This document shows, one piece after another, positions 62,961 through 64,000 of a DNA stretch of 64,000 nucleotides. The stretch lies in the NCBI GenBank assembly GCA_006384855.1, contig VCJN01003306.1, positions 58,223 through 122,222 of the forward strand, given 5' to 3'. Each line of letters opens with the position of its first letter. Position 1 is the stretch's first letter. Under the pieces are notes generated by a model. The model did not search any database, had not been told where the DNA came from, and saw nothing but the letters and a program-made list of their open reading frames with translations. A program made the position numbers and the translations under genes. This stretch comes from Tetraselmis striata (Eukaryota > Chlorophyta > Chlorodendrophyceae > Chlorodendrales > Chlorodendraceae).

Positions 62961-63790
62961 TTTTTCGCCCCCGGGACAGGACTTGCACCAGTGAAACCCT
63001 TGCAGCGTCTCTACGACGGCCGTTTAGGCAGCAATCCAGTTACGGAAAGCCCTGGGTAGGCGACGCTCCGTTATAGTCATCAATAAGCAAATTGCCGAAG
63101 CATTCTGCAAGACTATTGAAGGCCAGTGATGGAATTTCCAACACTGTTGGATCACCATCTAAAACACTACCATCAAAATACCCGGCACTGACCACGAAAG
63201 GTCCGCCCTACCCGTTTGGGCGTCGGCCCATTCGAGTAATGCGAGTTGGGGCAAGCCCCAACCCGCGGAGCAAAGCATTTCGGGAGTGCGATACATGTGC
63301 AAAAAAAAAAAAGGCAATGTGAGGGTCCGACGCCATAACTGGAAAAATTTCCCATTCCCAGTAAAATCCATGGCGCCGTGAAGGGAGGGGGGACCCCGCC
63401 CAAAATAAAGGCAGTTAGGTCCTCAGGTGTTGACGCAATAAGCTGACTACCAATAAAATCCCTGAACTCCGGAACTAACAACCCAAAATCATGACGGTGA
63501 TACCCCCATCGCGGGCACTCCACCAACATATGTTCGATAGTCTCAGATTCACCTCCGCCACATGCAGGGCAGTGTTCAAGGAACCGCTCAGGCATGGCAT
63601 GAATCCGGGCCAATCGGCGGGCAGTGGGCGCGTAATTGTATCATAATGTGCAACCCGGCCACCACCCCCGCGGGGACACCCACACCGTACTGTGGCAACG
63701 GGTTTGACGCATAGGACGCCTGGACATATATACCCCAGGTGTTATTGCATGCTAACGATGCCGACGATTCGTAATGCGCCCACACCGATG
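62960..63790 (-). mobile_element. LINE family C, 5'-truncated copy
   Basis: About 830 bases match 19826-20740 in minus orientation. It carries the family C tail, then the ORF2 C-terminus with the zinc knuckle CPACGGGESETIEHMLVEC (63613-63500 region) and EDLTAFILGGVPPPFTAP. Frames are broken near 63310 by a poly(A) run on plus. It is inserted into the gypsy RNase H. The last 210 bases of the window (63790-64000) show nothing recognised. Confidence 0.8.
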
Positions 63791-64000
63791 CCTTTACTAG
63801 TTTAGCGGCATCGCGCGCGGCTAGTGACCTCCACTCAAGTGGAAGGTGCGCCCCCTCAGCTAGCTTAGCCCTACGTTCGCCCTAGCTAGTCGATCTAACC
63901 ACCGCACAGTCCCTGACGTCCACGTGTTAGGGCGCGCCCGACTTGGCTGATCTACTAAATGGGTTATACATGTATTCAAGTCGGATGCTTCAAGGAACGC

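Noticed and set aside
1..64000. Integrated viral genome or bacterial-type gene cluster
   Set aside because: No capsid, packaging, terminase or viral polymerase genes, and no tightly packed same-strand genes; polymerase-like sequences all fit known retroelement classes.

Overview
The window looks like nuclear DNA of a green alga (Chlorophyta). The main evidence is: several intron-rich, GC-rich genes with GT-AG introns; a limiting-CO2-inducible (LCIB/theta carbonic anhydrase) family gene that resembles Chlamydomonas LCIB; TGTAA polyadenylation signals 85-180 bases after most stop codons (the usual signal in green algae); and a DIRS-type retrotransposon laid out like the Volvox 'kangaroo' element. 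No bacterial operon, viral genome or organelle gene is visible. The species cannot be named from the sequence.

Six host genes can be supported. Four were rebuilt with splice phases that agree at every junction: a ten-exon, two-domain LCIB-like carbonic anhydrase (11182-15103, +, 800 residues); a three-exon protein of unknown function (32632-35523, +, 512 residues); an eleven-exon ESCRT-II subunit VPS36 (40507-36097, -, 490 residues) with a UBA domain inserted after the GLUE domain; and a three-exon SAP-SAP-SWIM-RING protein, probably a ubiquitin ligase (42510-44662, +, 400 residues). The other two are an EF-hand protein (45996-44922, -) and an apparently intronless, distant paralogue of it (19764-17974, -). 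The SAP-SWIM-RING and EF-hand genes converge, and their polyadenylation signals lie about 15 bases apart.

The rest is a dense graveyard of mobile DNA. From left to right: a long open reverse transcriptase/endonuclease ORF (0.24-3.6 kb); Ty3/gypsy integrase remains (4.7-6.1 kb); a LINE with AP-endonuclease and zinc-knuckle ends but no reverse transcriptase (19.8-22.1 kb); a Ty1/copia element with two LTRs and a decayed pol (22.4-27.0 kb); three 3' ends of another non-LTR family, two of them in inverted pairing (15.5, 40.8 and 42.1 kb); a DIRS/kangaroo-like gag-RT (48.0-50.2 kb) and a separate piece holding its opposite-strand tyrosine recombinase and RNase H (53.1-53.9 kb); gypsy pieces on the minus strand (54.1-57.95 kb); and a plus-strand gypsy element with a methyltransferase-like NPPF segment (59.4-62.96 kb), split by about 1.2 kb carrying a BED-finger/Tudor-like gene fragment. 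Dispersed repeats, a 245-bp tandem/inverted array with tRNA-like B boxes, and many long poly(C)/poly(G) tracts, several of them inside introns, fill the remainder.

The genes do not form one obvious pathway. The carbonic anhydrase fits a CO2-concentrating mechanism. VPS36-UBA and the SWIM-RING protein are both ubiquitin-related and lie head to head about 2 kb apart, but nothing in the sequence shows that they act together.
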